DNA of 64,000 bases from Cellulosimicrobium cellulans (GTDB lineage Bacteria > Actinomycetota > Actinomycetes > Actinomycetales > Cellulomonadaceae), in NCBI RefSeq assembly GCF_024124905.1, contig NZ_JAMXST010000002.1:558001-622000 (forward strand). Direction: 5' to 3'. This document shows, piece by piece, positions 42,636-51,075 of this stretch (its first letter is position 1; the number at the start of each line of letters is the position of its first letter). Made by a program: the position numbers and the translations under genes. Below the pieces are notes generated by a model, which saw nothing but the letters and a program-made list of their open reading frames with translations, made no database searches and was not told where the DNA came from.

Positions 42636-43001
42636 TCAGCCCGCGTCCGTCGTGCCCTCGTAGAGGCCGATCTGGTTCCCGTCGGCGTCCTCGAACGCCG
42701 CCCACCACGACGTCGGGCTGATCTCGGACTTCTCCAGGACCACACGGCCCCCGAGCTCGCGCACCTTCGCGAGCGTGTCCTCGATCGAGTCGACCTCGAC
42801 GTAGCTGCGCGGGGTGGTGAACCCCTCGGACCGCGGGGCGAGACCGCCGCCGCTGATCTTGTTCGGCGCCTGCCACATGGGGTAGCCCTCGAAGCCCGGG
42901 ACCTCCGCGATCTGCCAGCCGAAGAGCTCGCCGTAGAACTGCGTGGCCCGGCCGCTGTCGCTCACCGGGATGTCGATGTGCGTGATGTCTCCGTGCGCCA
43001 T
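42636..43001 (-). CDS. VOC/glyoxalase-fold protein
   Basis: A 121-residue single vicinal-oxygen-chelate domain: GDITHIDIPVSDSGRATQFYGELFGWQIAEVPGFEGYPMW, SYVEVDSIEDTLAKVRELGGRVVLEKSEI and WWAAFEDADGNQIGLYEG. The His near the start and the Glu near the end are candidate metal ligands. Proteins of this subgroup are often annotated as glyoxalase-like and the substrate is not known. Start at ATG 43001 preceded by GGGGAGGAACC. Convergent with the hypothetical gene. Confidence 0.85.
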   Translation of the reverse strand: MAHGDITHIDIPVSDSGRATQFYGELFGWQIAEVPGFEGYPMWQAPNKISGGGLAPRSEGFTTPRSYVEVDSIEDTLAKVRELGGRVVLEKSEISPTSWWAAFEDADGNQIGLYEGTTDAG

Positions 43002-43085
43002 GGTTCCTCCCCGTGCCGGTGACGGGCGGACACCCGCCGTCTGCCAGCCTAGGGACCGTGGACGGGGTCGCAACAGGGTGCGCGG

Positions 43086-44300
43086 CTACGCCGTCTCCGG
43101 GGCAGGCGCGTCGTCTGCCGCCGAACCCTCAGGCTGGACCTGAGGGTCACGCTCGGTCCCCGCGTCCCGGGGCGAGGGCGCCTCGACACGCTCCGCCGCG
43201 GTCGGACCGTCGATTTCCGCCGCGCCGGGCGCCGGGTCCGTCCCACGGGCGCGGGACACGTCGTCGCCGGAGAGCCAGCGCAGCCAGCCCGAGCCGGGGT
43301 CGGGCTCCAGGACGAGCGCGCGCACGAGGAGCGTGAGCGGGATCGCGAGGATCGCGCCGAGCGGACCGATGACGAACGTCCAGAACACGACGGAGACGAA
43401 GCTGAGGGTCAGGCTGAGGTTCACGGCGTCCGCCACGAACTTGGGCTGAACGAGCACCTGGAGCACGACGTTCACGACGCAGTAGACCGCGACGACGGCG
43501 AGCGCGAGCTGCCACCCCCCGACGACGAACGCCATGATCGCGGGCGGCACGAGGCCGAGCACGAAGCCGATGTTGGGGATGAAGTTCGTGACGAACGCGA
43601 GGATCGCCCACACCGTCGGCGCGGGGACGGAGAGCAGCCAGAGCGCGACGCCGTCGACGATCGCGACGACCGCGCCGAACGACGCGTTGACGACGAAGTA
43701 GCGCCGCACGCCGCCGCTGAACCGGGCCGCGCGGTCGATCGTCGCGGCGCGCTCGGTGCCGAACACCGTGGTCGCGGTCGAGTACCGCGCTGCGTCCGCC
43801 GCCATGAAGATCGCGTAGGCGAGCACGAAGAAGAAGGCCGTCGCGATGCCGAGCGCCATGCCCGACACGTTCCCGGCGAGGCTGAGGACCCGGGCGGGCT
43901 CCAGCCACGACGTCGCCGCCTCCGCGACGTCCGTGTCGATCCCGACGGCGGAGAGCTGGTCGACGACGTCCTCGACCGAGCGCACGAGCGCCGGCAGGTA
44001 CTCGCGCACCAGGTCGGCGAACCGGAAGCCCGCGAACACCAGCATCGCGACGAGCACGGCGAGGATGAGGTAGGCGACCACGACGACCGCCGTCGTCGCG
44101 GCCCACCGCGGCCAGCCCCGGCGCTCGAGCGGGAACCGCACGGGGTGGCAGATGATGACGATCACGGCCGCGAGGAGCAGCGGCGCGAGCACCTCCCGCG
44201 CCGTGTGGACGCCGGCGAGCACGACGACGCCCGCCGCGAGAGCCAGCAGCGTGCGGGTGGAGGGTGGCAGCGCCGGGGCGCGCGACGTCGTCGTGGTCAC
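43086..44300 (-). CDS. AI-2E family transporter
   Basis: 404 residues with about seven to eight transmembrane helices, in the pattern of the AI-2 exporter (TqsA/PerM) family. Two helices are N-terminal, followed by a soluble loop and the conserved region FVTNFIPNIGFVLGLVPPAIMAFVVGGWQLALAVVAVYCVVNVVLQVLVQPKFVADAVNLSLTLSFVSVVFWTFVIGPLGAILAIPLTLL. The last ~75 residues form an acidic, disordered cytoplasmic tail. Substrate uncertain; many members are ion or metabolite exporters rather than AI-2 carriers. The GTG at 44300 has TATCGT 6 nt upstream (leaderless). Confidence 0.88.
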   Translation of the reverse strand: MTTTTSRAPALPPSTRTLLALAAGVVVLAGVHTAREVLAPLLLAAVIVIICHPVRFPLERRGWPRWAATTAVVVVAYLILAVLVAMLVFAGFRFADLVREYLPALVRSVEDVVDQLSAVGIDTDVAEAATSWLEPARVLSLAGNVSGMALGIATAFFFVLAYAIFMAADAARYSTATTVFGTERAATIDRAARFSGGVRRYFVVNASFGAVVAIVDGVALWLLSVPAPTVWAILAFVTNFIPNIGFVLGLVPPAIMAFVVGGWQLALAVVAVYCVVNVVLQVLVQPKFVADAVNLSLTLSFVSVVFWTFVIGPLGAILAIPLTLLVRALVLEPDPGSGWLRWLSGDDVSRARGTDPAPGAAEIDGPTAAERVEAPSPRDAGTERDPQVQPEGSAADDAPAPETA

Positions 44301-44389
44301 GCGCCGACGATAGCGGCCGGGCGTCGCCGCGCACGCGGGCGTCCGTCGCGGTGCTGCCGGTGGTGGGGCCCGCGAACGTGCCCGCCGGG

Positions 44390-44995
44390 TCAGGCCTTCG
44401 CGGCCTTCGCCGCGGCCTTCTGCGCCTTCTTGAACGTGCGGACCTCCGCGAGCGACTCCGCGCTCGTGACGTCGGCGATGGACCGGCGCGACCCCTCGTC
44501 GCCGTAGTGGCCCGCCGCCTCCCGCCATCCCGCCGGCTGCACGCCGCGCTGCTTGCCGAGCAGCGCGAGGAAGATCCGGGCCTTCTGGTCGCCGTACCCG
44601 GGCAGCGCGCGCAGCCGGGCGAGGACCTCCGCGCCGGTCGGCGCCGCCGTGCCGTCGTCGCCGGCGCCGGGCGCGGTCCAGATCCGGGTCGCGTCGCCGT
44701 CGTACTCGTCGACGACGACGCGCGCCAGGTCCTGCACCCGGGCCGCCATGGAGCGCCCGTACCGGTGGATGGCCGGGGGCGTCGTCGCGAGCGTGACGAA
44801 CGCGTCGGGGTCCGCCTCCGCGACGGCGCGCGGGTCGATGGAGCCGAGGCGGTCGCGGATCTTGCGCGGTCCCGCGAACGCGTGCTCCATGGGGTACTGC
44901 TGGTCGAGGAGCATGCCGACGAGGAGGGCGAAGGCGTCGTCGCTGAGGAGCGCGTCCGCGTCGGGGTCGCCGGTGATCCAGAGCTGGTCGGTCAT
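44390..44995 (-). CDS. HhH-GPD-type base-excision repair protein
   Basis: A 201-residue protein of the actinobacterial HhH-GPD group (TIGR03252-like). ALLVGMLLDQQYPMEHAFAGPRKIRDRLGSIDPRAVAEADPDAFV corresponds to the helical core, and LRALPGYGDQKARIFLALLGKQRGVQPAGWREAAG to the helix-hairpin-helix. The canonical catalytic Lys/Asp pair of glycosylases is not obvious, so its activity is unproven. The ATG at 44995 is preceded by CATGAT at 7 nt. A Lys/Ala-rich tail (KKAQKAAAKAAKA) ends the protein. The neighbouring chitinase is divergent. Confidence 0.82.
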   Translation of the reverse strand: MTDQLWITGDPDADALLSDDAFALLVGMLLDQQYPMEHAFAGPRKIRDRLGSIDPRAVAEADPDAFVTLATTPPAIHRYGRSMAARVQDLARVVVDEYDGDATRIWTAPGAGDDGTAAPTGAEVLARLRALPGYGDQKARIFLALLGKQRGVQPAGWREAAGHYGDEGSRRSIADVTSAESLAEVRTFKKAQKAAAKAAKA

Positions 44996-45076
44996 GCCGT
45001 CCATCATGGCAGGACGGCGGCGCCTCCGTCCGGTCGCGGGTCCCGCGGAGCCGCGCAGGGTCGTCGCCCGGGGCAT

Positions 45077-45120
45077 CCGTATACGGGGTGCTACGGACGC
45101 GTAGATCGCGAAAGATACGC
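45077..45120. promoter_or_regulatory. Palindromes in the chitinase upstream region
   Basis: A perfect 10-bp palindrome CCGTATACGG (45077-45086) and an imperfect inverted repeat GCGTA-N12-TACGC (45099-45120) lie 120-160 bp before the chitinase start and 80-125 bp before the divergent repair gene. They do not match the DasR site I know from chitin genes. They may bind a sugar-responsive regulator. Confidence 0.3.
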
Positions 45121-45238
45121 AATCGCACCGATGGGCGCGGGTCGCGGACGCCGTAGCGTCGATCCGTCGGTCGCCCGCTGCGCCGACGTCTCCCGCACCC
45201 GGCGCCACGGACGACGCCGGCCTGGACCGGAGGTTCCC

Positions 45239-46507
45239 ATGTTCCGAAGGAAGCTGCTCACGCTCGCGACCACGACGGCGCTCGCCGTCGGCGCGGCCGT
45301 CGGCCTCGCCGCGCAGCCGGCGTCCGCCGCGACGCCGATCCCCGACCACGTGTTCTCGCCGTACTACGAGATGTGGCTGGGCGACGACATCAGCGCGGTG
45401 TCCCAGCAGGCCGGCGCCGACCACATCACGCTGGCGTTCGCCCAGACCGAGCGGCAGGGGTCGTGCACGCTCTACTGGAACGGCGACACGTCGCTGCCGA
45501 TCGCGCCGTCGAGCTTCGGCGCCCAGGTGGACGCGATCCAGGCGCGCGGCGGCAACGTGATCCCGTCCCTCGGCGGCTGGACCGCGGACGACGCGACCGA
45601 GGACGGGCAGCTCACGGAGCTGGCGGACTCGTGCACGGACGTCAACGCGATCGCGGCGCAGATCCAGAAGCTGATCACGACCTACGACGTCGAGCGCATC
45701 GACTTCGACATCGAGGCGGACTCGATCAACAGCAGCGCCGGGGTGGACCGTCGCAACAAGGCGCTGAAGATCGTCCAGGACTGGGCCAAGGCCAACGGCC
45801 GGACGTTCGAGGTGCAGTACACGCTGCCGACCACGACGCAGGGCCTGGCCGCGTCGGGCAAGAACCTGCTGCGCAACGCCGTGACGAACGGCGTCGAGGT
45901 CTCGGTCGTCAACGTCATGACGTTCGACTACTGGGAGGGCGACCGCGCGAACATGGCGCAGGACACCGTCACCGCGACGACCGGCCTGGTGAGCTTCCTC
46001 AAGACGATCTACCCGTCGAAGACGGACGCGCAGCTCTGGAACATGGTCGGCATCACGGAGATGATCGGCGTCTCCGACTGGGGCGTGGGGGAGACGTTCT
46101 CCCTCGCGAACGCGGACTCGGTGCTCGCCTTCGCGCGGCAGAAGGGCGTCGCCTACCTGTCGTTCTGGGCACTGCACCGCGACACCGGCGGCTGTGCCGG
46201 CGCGCAGACGACGCAGGACGACTGCTCCGGGCTGGCGCAGCAGAAGTTCGAGTTCTCGAAGAAGTTCGCGCCGTTCACCTCCGGCGCGACGGACCCGACA
46301 GACCCGACGGACCCCACCGACCCGACGGACCCCACCGACCCGACCGACCCGACCTGCACGGCGGCGCCGTGGAGCGCGTCGCAGGTGTACGTGGCCGGGA
46401 CGACGGCGTCCTTCGAGGGGCACACGTGGAAGGCCAAGTGGTGGACGCTCGGGGAGAAGCCCGGCGCCGCGACCTGGGGCCCGTGGGCCGACCTCGGCGC
46501 GTGCTGA
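45239..46507 (+). CDS. Secreted GH18 chitinase with C-terminal chitin-binding module
   Basis: A 422-residue extracellular endochitinase. Residues 1-30 are a Sec signal peptide (FRRKLL, hydrophobic core, AQPASA). The GH18 barrel shows FSPYYEMWLGDD, NVIPSLGGWTADDATEDGQL and the catalytic IDFDIEAD, with Glu159 as proton donor. It resembles the ChiD/ChiC-like subgroup active with few subsites. A linker of seven Thr-Asp-Pro triplets follows near residue 345, then a CBM5/12 module (WSASQVYVAGTTASFEGHTWKAKWWTLGEKPG ending WADLGAC). GGAGG lies upstream of the ATG. It would supply chitooligosaccharides to the uptake systems of the cell. Confidence 0.93.
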   Translation: MFRRKLLTLATTTALAVGAAVGLAAQPASAATPIPDHVFSPYYEMWLGDDISAVSQQAGADHITLAFAQTERQGSCTLYWNGDTSLPIAPSSFGAQVDAIQARGGNVIPSLGGWTADDATEDGQLTELADSCTDVNAIAAQIQKLITTYDVERIDFDIEADSINSSAGVDRRNKALKIVQDWAKANGRTFEVQYTLPTTTQGLAASGKNLLRNAVTNGVEVSVVNVMTFDYWEGDRANMAQDTVTATTGLVSFLKTIYPSKTDAQLWNMVGITEMIGVSDWGVGETFSLANADSVLAFARQKGVAYLSFWALHRDTGGCAGAQTTQDDCSGLAQQKFEFSKKFAPFTSGATDPTDPTDPTDPTDPTDPTDPTCTAAPWSASQVYVAGTTASFEGHTWKAKWWTLGEKPGAATWGPWADLGAC

Positions 46508-46520
46508 TCCGCTGGCGCTC

Positions 46521-46556
46521 GCGGACGCCCGGCCGGACGTCCGGCCGGGCGTCCGC
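46521..46556. terminator. 36-bp perfect palindrome, bidirectional terminator
   Basis: 18 bases (46521-46538) are followed directly by their exact complement (46539-46556), 13 bases after the chitinase stop and facing the convergent Ddn-like gene. It would form a tight hairpin in RNA. Confidence 0.75.
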
Positions 46557-46606
46557 CGTCACGTGGCGCGCGACCGTCGGCCGGACGCCGCGGCACGGGC
46601 GCAGTG

Positions 46607-47029
46607 CTACGCGGACGTCGTGGCCGGCACCCGCAGGAGCCTCCCGGTCCGGAACTGGTCCACCCCCGTGCGACGCAGGACGGCGCTCGTCCAGCCGGGC
46701 ACGAGCCGCAGGCCGTCCTCGCCCGTGACGCGTCGCACGTCCACGACGCGGAACTCCTCGCCTCGCCGCTCCAGCACGAACTCGCCCGCGGCGTCGACGT
46801 TGCGCACCCAGTCGACGTCCGGCCCGTACGTGAGCGCGAGGACGACGCGGACCGGCTCGCCCGGCGCGTCGCGGTACGCGAACGCGAAGACGGGCGTGCG
46901 GTAGACGCGGCCGCTGCGTCGGCCCACGTGGCGCACGACCGCCATCGGCCCGACGCCGGTCGCGACGCGCAGCATCACGGGGTTGAGGAAGCGCTTGTTG
47001 CTGCGGGTCACCCAGCGAGGGATCGGCAT
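46607..47029 (-). CDS. Ddn-like deazaflavin (F420)-dependent nitroreductase-family protein
   Basis: A 140-residue split-barrel protein related to mycobacterial Ddn (DUF385): VMLRVATGVGPMAVVRHVGRRSGRVYRTPVFAFAY, VVLALTYGPDVDWVRNVDAAGEFVLERRGEEFRVVDVRRV. The segment GRRSGRxYRTPV and TYGPDxDWVRNV are typical of the family, which uses F420H2 or FMN to reduce quinones or nitro compounds. Another candidate F420 user here. Start at ATG 47029. Convergent with the chitinase; the phosphoesterase gene is divergent. Confidence 0.85.
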   Translation of the reverse strand: MPIPRWVTRSNKRFLNPVMLRVATGVGPMAVVRHVGRRSGRVYRTPVFAFAYRDAPGEPVRVVLALTYGPDVDWVRNVDAAGEFVLERRGEEFRVVDVRRVTGEDGLRLVPGWTSAVLRRTGVDQFRTGRLLRVPATTSA

Positions 47030-47079
47030 GCCCCATCGTGGCCCGGCGCGGCCCGTCCGCGCGACCTATCGTGAGACCC

Positions 47080-47583
47080 GTGCCGACCCGCCTGCTCCTG
47101 CTGAGCGACACCCACGTCCCCGTCCGGGCGCGGGCGCTCCCGGACCAGGTGTGGCGCGCGGTCGACGACGCCGACGTCGTGGTGCACGCGGGCGACTGGG
47201 TGAGCGCCGACCTGCTGGACGCGCTGGAGGCGCGGGCGTCCCGGCTGGTCGGGGTCGCCGGCAACAACGACGGCCCCGCGCTGCACGCGCGCCTGCCCGA
47301 GGTGGCGCGCGCGACGATCGACGGGCTGCGGCTCGCCGTCGTGCACGAGACGGGGACGAAGCAGGGGCGCGAGCGGCGCGCCGACGCCGCGTTCCCGGGC
47401 ACGGACCTCCTGGTCTTCGGGCACAGCCACGTCCCGTGGGACACGACCTCGCCGGGCGGGCTGCGGCTCCTCAACCCCGGGTCGCCGACGGACCGCCGTC
47501 GTCAGCCGGTCGGGACGTACCTCACGGCCGTCGTCGACGACGGCGTGCTCCGGGAGGTCGCACTCGTGCCGGTGCCGCGGTGA
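47080..47583 (+). CDS. YfcE-type metallophosphoesterase
   Basis: A 167-residue calcineurin-fold phosphodiesterase. The metal-binding motifs are LLLLSDTHVP (D-x-H), VVHAGDWV (GD), VAGNNDG (GNxD-type), AVVHET and FGHSHVP (GHxH-like). The family cleaves phosphodiester bonds in test substrates; the natural substrate is unknown. The GTG at 47080 has TATCGT 7 nt upstream, so translation is probably leaderless; an in-frame ATG at 47038 lies upstream of that promoter. Its stop is 6 bases from the convergent AraC-type gene. Confidence 0.88.
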   Translation: MPTRLLLLSDTHVPVRARALPDQVWRAVDDADVVVHAGDWVSADLLDALEARASRLVGVAGNNDGPALHARLPEVARATIDGLRLAVVHETGTKQGRERRADAAFPGTDLLVFGHSHVPWDTTSPGGLRLLNPGSPTDRRRQPVGTYLTAVVDDGVLREVALVPVPR

Positions 47584-47589
47584 GCCGCC

Positions 47590-48540
47590 TCAGGCGGCGC
47601 CCGCGCGCGCCCGGTGCGCGGCGGGGCTCACGCCGCGCACGCGCTTGAAGGCGGCGCTCAGCGCGAACGGCGTCGCGTACCCGACCGCGCGTGCGACCGA
47701 CGTCAGGGTGGCGTCGGGCTCCAGCAGGAGGTCCGCCGCGAGGTCGAGGCGCCAGCCGGTGAGGTAGCTCATCGGCGGCTCGCCGACGAGCGTGGTGAAG
47801 CGCCGCGAGAACGCCGCGCGCGACAGCCCGACCTCGCGCGCGAGCGCGTCCACGGTCCAGGCGCGGGCCGGGTCGTGGTGGATGAGGCGCAGCGCAGCGC
47901 CGACCACCGGATCCGCGTCGGCGCGGTACCAGCCGGGTGCGTCGTCGCGCGAGAGCCACGTGCGCAGGCACGAGATGAGGAGGAGGTCGAGCAGGCGGTC
48001 GAGCACCGCCTCCTGCCCGGGCAGGTCCTGGACGACCTCGCGCGCGAGCATCTCCACGAGCGTCCCGTCGACGTCGCCGCTGCGCAGCACCACGCGCTGC
48101 GGCAGGACGCGCAGGACGCGACGGCCCACCTCGCCGTCGAGCGGGTAGGTGCCCGTGATGATGACGGTCTCGCCACCGGGGTCGTTGCCCCACGACCGCA
48201 CGCCGAGCACCGTCATGGGGGAGGGCCCGCCGTCGACCGCGCGGCACATGTCGGACTCGGGCCCGATGACCACCTGGGGCGCGGTCGTCGGCGCGTCCGC
48301 CACGACGTAGTGGTCGGGGCCGCGCAGCAGGACGACGTCCCCCGCCCCGACGTGCTCGCCCGGGTCCGCGCCGTCGTCGCCCACGACCGGCCCGACCCAG
48401 CCCGAGCCGCGCAGCACGGGCACGATCGTCAGCGGCGCCTCGTCCTCGATGCGCATGCCCCACGGGGCGCGGAGGTGGCTGCGCAGGAGGAAGGCGCCGC
48501 GGGCGCGCGGCCCGTCGAGGAGCCCGGCGACGACGTCCAT
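47590..48540 (-). CDS. AraC family transcriptional regulator with cupin domain
   Basis: 316 residues. The N-terminal ~190 residues form a cupin-like ligand domain (LDGPRARGAFLLRSHLRAPWGMRIEDEAPLTIVPVLRGSGWV, GDVVLLRGPDHYVV). The C-terminus has two AraC helix-turn-helix motifs: WTVDALAREVGLSRAAFSRRFTTLVGEPPMSYLTGWRLDLAADLLLEPDATLTSVARAVGYATPFALSAAFKRVRGVSP. TACCCT lies 6 nt before the ATG at 48540 (leaderless). It is divergent from an NAD(P)-binding reductase gene, which it probably controls, as is common for this pair. Confidence 0.9.
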   Translation of the reverse strand: MDVVAGLLDGPRARGAFLLRSHLRAPWGMRIEDEAPLTIVPVLRGSGWVGPVVGDDGADPGEHVGAGDVVLLRGPDHYVVADAPTTAPQVVIGPESDMCRAVDGGPSPMTVLGVRSWGNDPGGETVIITGTYPLDGEVGRRVLRVLPQRVVLRSGDVDGTLVEMLAREVVQDLPGQEAVLDRLLDLLLISCLRTWLSRDDAPGWYRADADPVVGAALRLIHHDPARAWTVDALAREVGLSRAAFSRRFTTLVGEPPMSYLTGWRLDLAADLLLEPDATLTSVARAVGYATPFALSAAFKRVRGVSPAAHRARAGAA

Positions 48541-48704
48541 CCGGTCAGGGTACGCACCGTCCCGGAGCCGCGGCCAGGGGTCGAGGCGCCGCGGGGACGT
48601 GAGACGGTCGCGTATGGAGACGAGCGTCAGGGCCATGTCACGTCTCGCCGGTGCCCGGTTGACTGGCATTCGTCCCCGCACCGACGCTCGACAGGAGAGA
48701 CGCC

Positions 48705-49610
48705 ATGAGCGCTACGACACCGAACCCGGTTCCCGCCTCGACCGACACCCCGACCGCTGCCCCGGCCCCCGGTCCGGTCCTGGTCCTCGGCGCGACGGGC
48801 AAGACCGGCCGCCGGGTCGCCGACCGCCTCGACGCCCTCGGGCTCCCCGTGCGGCGCGCGTCCCGCTCCGGGGCCGTCCGCTTCGACTGGGAGGACGAGA
48901 CCACGTGGCGCCCCGCGGTCGCCGGGGCCGAGGCGGTGTACGCGGTCTACGTGCCCGACCTCGCGATCCCGGGCTCCCCGGAGACCGTCGCCCGGTTCGC
49001 GGCGCTCGCCCGGGAGGCGGGGGTGCGCCGCCTCGTCCTGCTCTCCGGTCGCGGCGAGGTCGAGGCGCAGCGCGCGGAGGTGCTGGTCGCCGAGGCGTTC
49101 CCCGGCCGCACCGTGGTCCGGTGCGCGTTCTTCGACCAGAACTTCAGCGAGAGCTTCCTGCTCGATCCCGTGCTCGACGGCGTCCTCGCGCTCCCGGTGG
49201 ACCGGGTCGCCGAGCCGTTCGTCGACCTCGAGGACGTCGCCGACGTCGCGGTCGCTGCTCTCGTCGACGACGCGCACGCCGGCCGGGTCTACGAACTCAC
49301 CGGGCCGCGTGCGATCACGTTCGCCGAGGCGGTGGCGGAGATCGCGAGGGCGAGCGGGCACGACGTGCGGTTCGCGCCGATCACCATGGACGAGTTCGTC
49401 GCGGGGCTGCGGGCGATCGGGCTGCCCGACGACGTCGTGGGCCTCATGCGCTACCTCTTCGCCGAGGTGCTCGACGGCCGCGGGACCCCGGTCGCCGACG
49501 GCGTCCGGCAGGCGTTGGGCCGCGAGCCTCGCGACTTCCGCGAGTTCGCGGTGCGCGAGGCCGCGACCTGGCCGGCGACGGTCACGTCGACGTCCGGGCA
49601 GCCCTCGTGA
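48705..49610 (+). CDS. NmrA-like NAD(P)-binding protein (atypical SDR)
   Basis: A 301-residue Rossmann protein: VLVLGATGKTGRRVADRLDALGLPVRRASRS is the dinucleotide loop (GxxGxxG type). VYAVYVPDLA, RRLVLLSGRG and the C-terminal YELTGPRAITFAEAVAEIARASGHDV follow the NmrA/atypical SDR pattern, without a YxxxK pair. Such proteins serve as redox sensors or reductases. GGAGAG precedes the ATG. It overlaps the following DUF1772 gene by four bases (GTGA), forming an operon divergent from the AraC regulator. Confidence 0.88.
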   Translation: MSATTPNPVPASTDTPTAAPAPGPVLVLGATGKTGRRVADRLDALGLPVRRASRSGAVRFDWEDETTWRPAVAGAEAVYAVYVPDLAIPGSPETVARFAALAREAGVRRLVLLSGRGEVEAQRAEVLVAEAFPGRTVVRCAFFDQNFSESFLLDPVLDGVLALPVDRVAEPFVDLEDVADVAVAALVDDAHAGRVYELTGPRAITFAEAVAEIARASGHDVRFAPITMDEFVAGLRAIGLPDDVVGLMRYLFAEVLDGRGTPVADGVRQALGREPRDFREFAVREAATWPATVTSTSGQPS

Positions 49611-50077
49611 GCGCCTTCGCGGTGCTCGTCGTCGCGGGTGCGGTCGCGACGGGGCTCGCGGGCGGGGTGCTCTTCGCGTTCTCCACGTTCGTGATGGGCG
49701 GGCTGCGCCGCCTCCCCGCCGCCGACGGGGCCGCGGCCATGGTCGCGATCAACAAGGACGCGCTGCGCCCGCCGCTGATGCTCCTGCTCGCGGCCAGCGT
49801 GCTCGTGCCCGCCGCGGCGGCCGTCGTCGGCCTGGTCGGCGGGTCGCCCGGCGCGGTGCGGGCGCTCGCGGGCGCGGTGGTCTCCGCCGTCGGGATCCTC
49901 GGCGTCACGGCCGTGGGCAACGTCCCGCTCAACGAGCGTCTCGACGCGGCGGCGGAGCGGCCCGCGGACCTCGCCGCCGCGTGGGCCGCGTTCCTCCCGC
50001 GCTGGCTCGCGTGGAACCACGTGCGGACCGTCGCCGGCGCGGTGGCGACCGCGCTGCTGGCGGTCGCGCTCGTCTGA
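49607..50077 (+). CDS. DUF1772-type small integral membrane protein
   Basis: 156 residues with four hydrophobic helices: FAVLVVAGAVATGLAGGVLFAFSTFVMGGLRRLP, PPLMLLLAASVLVPAAAAVVGLVGG, AGAVVSAVGILGVTAVGNVPLNERLD and a terminal helix after FLPRWLAWNHVRTVAGAVATALL. NVPLN and WNHVR are typical of DUF1772/anthrone oxygenase-like proteins. Function here unknown. Its overlap with the NmrA-like gene points to a joint redox role under the AraC regulator. Confidence 0.85.
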   Translation: MSAFAVLVVAGAVATGLAGGVLFAFSTFVMGGLRRLPAADGAAAMVAINKDALRPPLMLLLAASVLVPAAAAVVGLVGGSPGAVRALAGAVVSAVGILGVTAVGNVPLNERLDAAAERPADLAAAWAAFLPRWLAWNHVRTVAGAVATALLAVALV

Positions 50078-50139
50078 GGTGCCCGCGCGCCGGGCCTCCG
50101 TCGCGGAATAGCCACGGCGGGGGGCCGGTTGCGCACGAC

Positions 50140-50589
50140 ATGAGCGACGTCGCAGCGGCCGCGCCGGCCGACGAGCAGGAGACCATCCGTCGGGTGCTCG
50201 AGGGCACCGAGACCTGGGCCGTCGTCGGCCTGTCGAACAACACGTCGCGCGCCGCGTACGGCGTGGCGCGCGTGCTCCAGCAGCACGGCAAGCGCATCGT
50301 CCCCGTCCACCCGTCCGCGGAGACCGTGCATGGCGAGCAGGGCTACGCCACGCTCGCGGACGTCCCGTTCCCGGTCGACGTCGTCGACGTGTTCGTGCGC
50401 TCCGAGCTCGCGGGCGACGTCGCCGACCAGGCCGTCGCGATCGGCGCGAAGGCGGTCTGGTTCCAGCTCGACGTGATCGACGAGGACGCCGCGCAGCGCG
50501 TGCGCGACGCCGGGCTCGACATGGTCATGGACCGCTGCCCCGCGATCGAGCTGCCGCGCCTGGCCGCGACCACCACGAAGGAGGCGTGA
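50140..50589 (+). CDS. CoA-binding domain protein (YccU type)
   Basis: 149 residues forming one CoA-binding Rossmann domain: WAVVGLSNNTSRAAYGVARVLQQHGKRIVPVHPSAETVHGEQGYATLADVPFPVDVVDVFVRSE, AIGAKAVWFQLDVIDEDAAQRVRDAGLDMVMDRCPAIELPRL. The final MDRCPAIE segment is a family hallmark. It binds CoA or acyl-CoA in relatives; the role is unclear. It overlaps the following PPOX-type gene by four bases. Confidence 0.88.
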   Translation: MSDVAAAAPADEQETIRRVLEGTETWAVVGLSNNTSRAAYGVARVLQQHGKRIVPVHPSAETVHGEQGYATLADVPFPVDVVDVFVRSELAGDVADQAVAIGAKAVWFQLDVIDEDAAQRVRDAGLDMVMDRCPAIELPRLAATTTKEA

Positions 50590-51017
50590 CCGTGCCCGCG
50601 ATCGACACCACGTCCGACCTGGGCTCGCGCGCCGCGACCCGTCTCGCCGCCGAGCCGGTCCTGTGGTTCGTGACCGTCGACCCGCACGACGCCCCCCAGC
50701 CGACCCCCGTGTGGTTCGTGTGGGACGGTGCGGACGAGGTCGTGGTCAAGTCCCAGCCCCGCACCGCGAAGCTGCGCAACGTCCGCGGGAACCACCGCGT
50801 CGCGGTGCACCTCAACAGCACCCGGTCGGGGGACGACGTCGTCGTCCTCACCGGCACCGCCGCGATCGACGACGCCGGCCTCTCACCCGACGAGCGCGTC
50901 GCGTACGACGCGAAGTACGGCGAGGGGATCCGCGGCCTCGGCATGACTCCCGACGGCTTCCACGAGGACTACTCCGTCACCGTGCGCGTCCGTCTGGCGC
51001 GCCTCCGCGGCTACTGA
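50586..51017 (+). CDS. PPOX-class F420-dependent oxidoreductase (Rv3369-like)
   Basis: 143 residues of the pyridoxamine-phosphate-oxidase split-barrel fold: AATRLAAEPVLWFVTVDPHDAPQPTPVWFVWDGADEVVVKSQPRTAKLRNVRGNHRVAVHLNSTRSGDDVVVLTGTAAID. This matches the actinobacterial group annotated as TIGR03667 family F420-dependent oxidoreductases. The basic residues after VVKSQPRTAKLRN fit the binding of the F420 phosphate. Substrate unknown. Coupled by a GTGA overlap to the CoA-binding gene. It ends close to the candidate F420-0 transporter operon. Confidence 0.85.
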   Translation: MTVPAIDTTSDLGSRAATRLAAEPVLWFVTVDPHDAPQPTPVWFVWDGADEVVVKSQPRTAKLRNVRGNHRVAVHLNSTRSGDDVVVLTGTAAIDDAGLSPDERVAYDAKYGEGIRGLGMTPDGFHEDYSVTVRVRLARLRGY

Positions 51018-51075
51018 GCGAGCACCGCGCCTCGGCCCGGCCGGTCAGGTGAAGACACGACCCGGAAGGCCGCGG

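Noticed and set aside
45091-45273. 60-codon minus-strand ORF over the chitinase start
   Set aside because: Antisense to the signal peptide region and Arg/Ser-rich; no support as a gene.
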